From Thermoplasmata archaeon (GTDB taxonomy: Archaea > Thermoplasmatota > Thermoplasmata > Thermoplasmatales > Thermoplasmataceae): DNA of 5,592 bases. This document shows positions 4,877-5,592 of the stretch, piece by piece. Where the stretch lies: the NCBI GenBank assembly GCA_021826835.1, contig JAKAYH010000180.1:1-5592 (forward strand), read 5' to 3'. Both the position numbers and the translations under genes were made by a program. The notes under the pieces were generated by a model. That model was not told the DNA's origin. It saw only the letters and a list, made by a program, of their open reading frames with translations, and made no database searches. Each line of letters begins with the position of its first letter. Positions within the stretch are counted from its first letter, which is position 1.

Positions 4877-5592
4877 AAATCTTACCCCGGTTAAGTATAC
4901 CCTTCGGATCAAAGTTATCCTTAATGCTCCGCATCAGTTCTAGGTTAAACTCCGAATTCCTCTCTCTAAGCTCCTCAACAAGAAGCGCCTTCTTTTCTAC
5001 TCCTATCCCATGCTCAGCCGATACAGATCCGCCATGCGATAGCACTATTTTCGCAAGATTCATCTGAAGAGAATCAACTTTTTCCATCTCCTCCCTCGAT
5101 CTGGTATCAGCAAATATATTTCCATGAATGTTTCCATCACCGATGTGGCCGAAAAGCATAACCTTCAGGCCAGATTTTTCAATCAGCTCTTGAATCTCTT
5201 TAAATGCGGCCGGTAACTCAGAAGCTGGAACAACAAGGTCCGCAATCACAACGTACTGATGTTTATCGGCTCTGAGAGATAATGAGGATGAATAGAGACC
5301 TTTCCTAGCCTGATACATCTTTGCCATCTCCTCCTTATCTAATGTAACATCAATGGAAACAGGGTCAAAGGCAGATATGATCCCCTTTGCTTTCTCCAGT
5401 AACCTGGAAATGGACTCTTTTGTGGAGGCGATATCGATCATCAGGAGAAACCTTGCAGTATCAGGAAATGATATTCCATTGGCTCTCCTGACGGATTCCA
5501 TGGAGAGCGAATCCATGAATTCTGCGATATATGGTATGATTCCATTTTTCTTCAGTTCAGATACAGATCTACCAACATCCGTTATTTCAGTA
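4869..5592 (-). CDS. GlcD/D-lactate dehydrogenase-like FAD-linked oxidase, C-terminal part (5' end outside window)
   Basis: The C-terminal 241 residues of a flavoprotein of the VAO family (FAD-linked oxidase C domain; GlcD, D-LDH, D-2-hydroxyglutarate dehydrogenase relatives). The frame stays open from the Met at 5516 to the window edge (visible residues begin TEITDVGRSV), so that Met is internal and the FAD-binding N-terminal domain lies upstream. Family marks in visible numbering are ARKGLY (95-100), DLVVP (118-122), GHIGDGNIH (148-156), GGSVSAEHGIG (187-197) and FDPKGILNRGKIF at the end. H149, H156 and E193 match the metal-binding residues, and H194 the catalytic histidine, known from this family. 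The last motif has Arg where NPGK is usual. The gene overlaps the Fe-S subunit by 8 nt, so they form one operon. Oxidation of D-lactate, glycolate or a similar D-2-hydroxyacid is likely, with the substrate uncertain. Confidence 0.92.
   Translation of the reverse strand, partial: TEITDVGRSVSELKKNGIIPYIAEFMDSLSMESVRRANGISFPDTARFLLMIDIASTKESISRLLEKAKGIISAFDPVSIDVTLDKEEMAKMYQARKGLYSSSLSLRADKHQYVVIADLVVPASELPAAFKEIQELIEKSGLKVMLFGHIGDGNIHGNIFADTRSREEMEKVDSLQMNLAKIVLSHGGSVSAEHGIGVEKKALLVEELRERNSEFNLELMRSIKDNFDPKGILNRGKIFD
4881..4888 (-). promoter_or_regulatory. Shine-Dalgarno-like site before the Fe-S subunit start
   Basis: GGGGTAAG on the minus strand lies inside the last codons of the upstream oxidase gene. 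Its GGGGT core is 7 nt from the TTG at 4876. The start overlaps the upstream stop codon, so translation of the two subunits is probably coupled. The match to the anti-Shine-Dalgarno is only partial. Confidence 0.45.

Noticed and set aside
4869..5516. A complete 215-aa oxidase starting at the Met at 5516
   Set aside because: The frame is open to the window edge and the upstream residues match the FAD-oxidase family, so the gene is cut by the window and is not truly short.
1..5592. Mobile elements, CRISPR arrays or attachment sites
   Set aside because: I found no transposase, no regularly spaced repeats and no duplicated tRNA 3' end. The tRNA-Trp 3' half does not recur in the window.

Overview
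The window looks like a piece of a Thermoplasmatales-type (acidophilic, wall-less euryarchaeal) genome. The grounds are archaeal TATA promoters, an archaeal/eukaryotic-only ribosomal protein (eL41), an intron-bearing tRNA-Trp whose intron is a box C/D guide RNA, and a sequon-rich surface protein. That protein combines a NosD-like beta-helix with the tandem 'ESGLPSGTxW' repeats I associate with Thermoplasmata. Coding DNA is moderately A+T-rich and the intergenic DNA strongly so. The species cannot be named from this window.

Layout. On the + strand, positions 1-362 hold one compact RNA/protein unit. A TATA box (10-19) is followed by a Shine-Dalgarno (77-82), a 35-codon eL41 gene with a TTG start (88-195), then after a single base tRNA-Trp(CCA) (197-336) with a 67-nt intron (235-301), and finally a T-rich terminator (352-362). 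The eL41 gene is too short for ordinary ORF calling and is easily missed. Positions 363-541 are a convergent intergenic spacer with two inverted repeats and a minus-strand T-run terminator.

Everything to the right is on the minus strand. Positions 3406-542 encode a 954-aa surface protein: signal peptide, about 22 beta-helix rungs, three tandem ~77-79-aa repeats and a C-terminal membrane anchor. It apparently has its own leaderless promoter. An A+T-rich spacer (3407-3628) separates it from a two-gene operon running in from the right edge: the 3' part of a GlcD/D-lactate-dehydrogenase-like FAD oxidase (5592-4869, 5' end outside the window), overlapping by 8 nt a GlcF/LldE/HdrD-like iron-sulfur protein (4876-3629).

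How the parts work together. The flavoprotein and Fe-S protein should form a D-2-hydroxyacid (lactate/glycolate type) oxidising complex that passes electrons to the respiratory chain. In the left unit, the intron has boxes C/D'/C'/D with two 12-nt guides. By the +5 rule they point exactly at tRNA positions 34 and 39, the pair known from euryarchaeal pre-tRNA-Trp. The most unusual features are the one-base junction between the eL41 stop codon and the tRNA, the compensatory U-A pair in the intron's C/D motif, the in-register cysteines of the beta-helix, and the complete loss of cysteines from the first CCG domain of the Fe-S protein.
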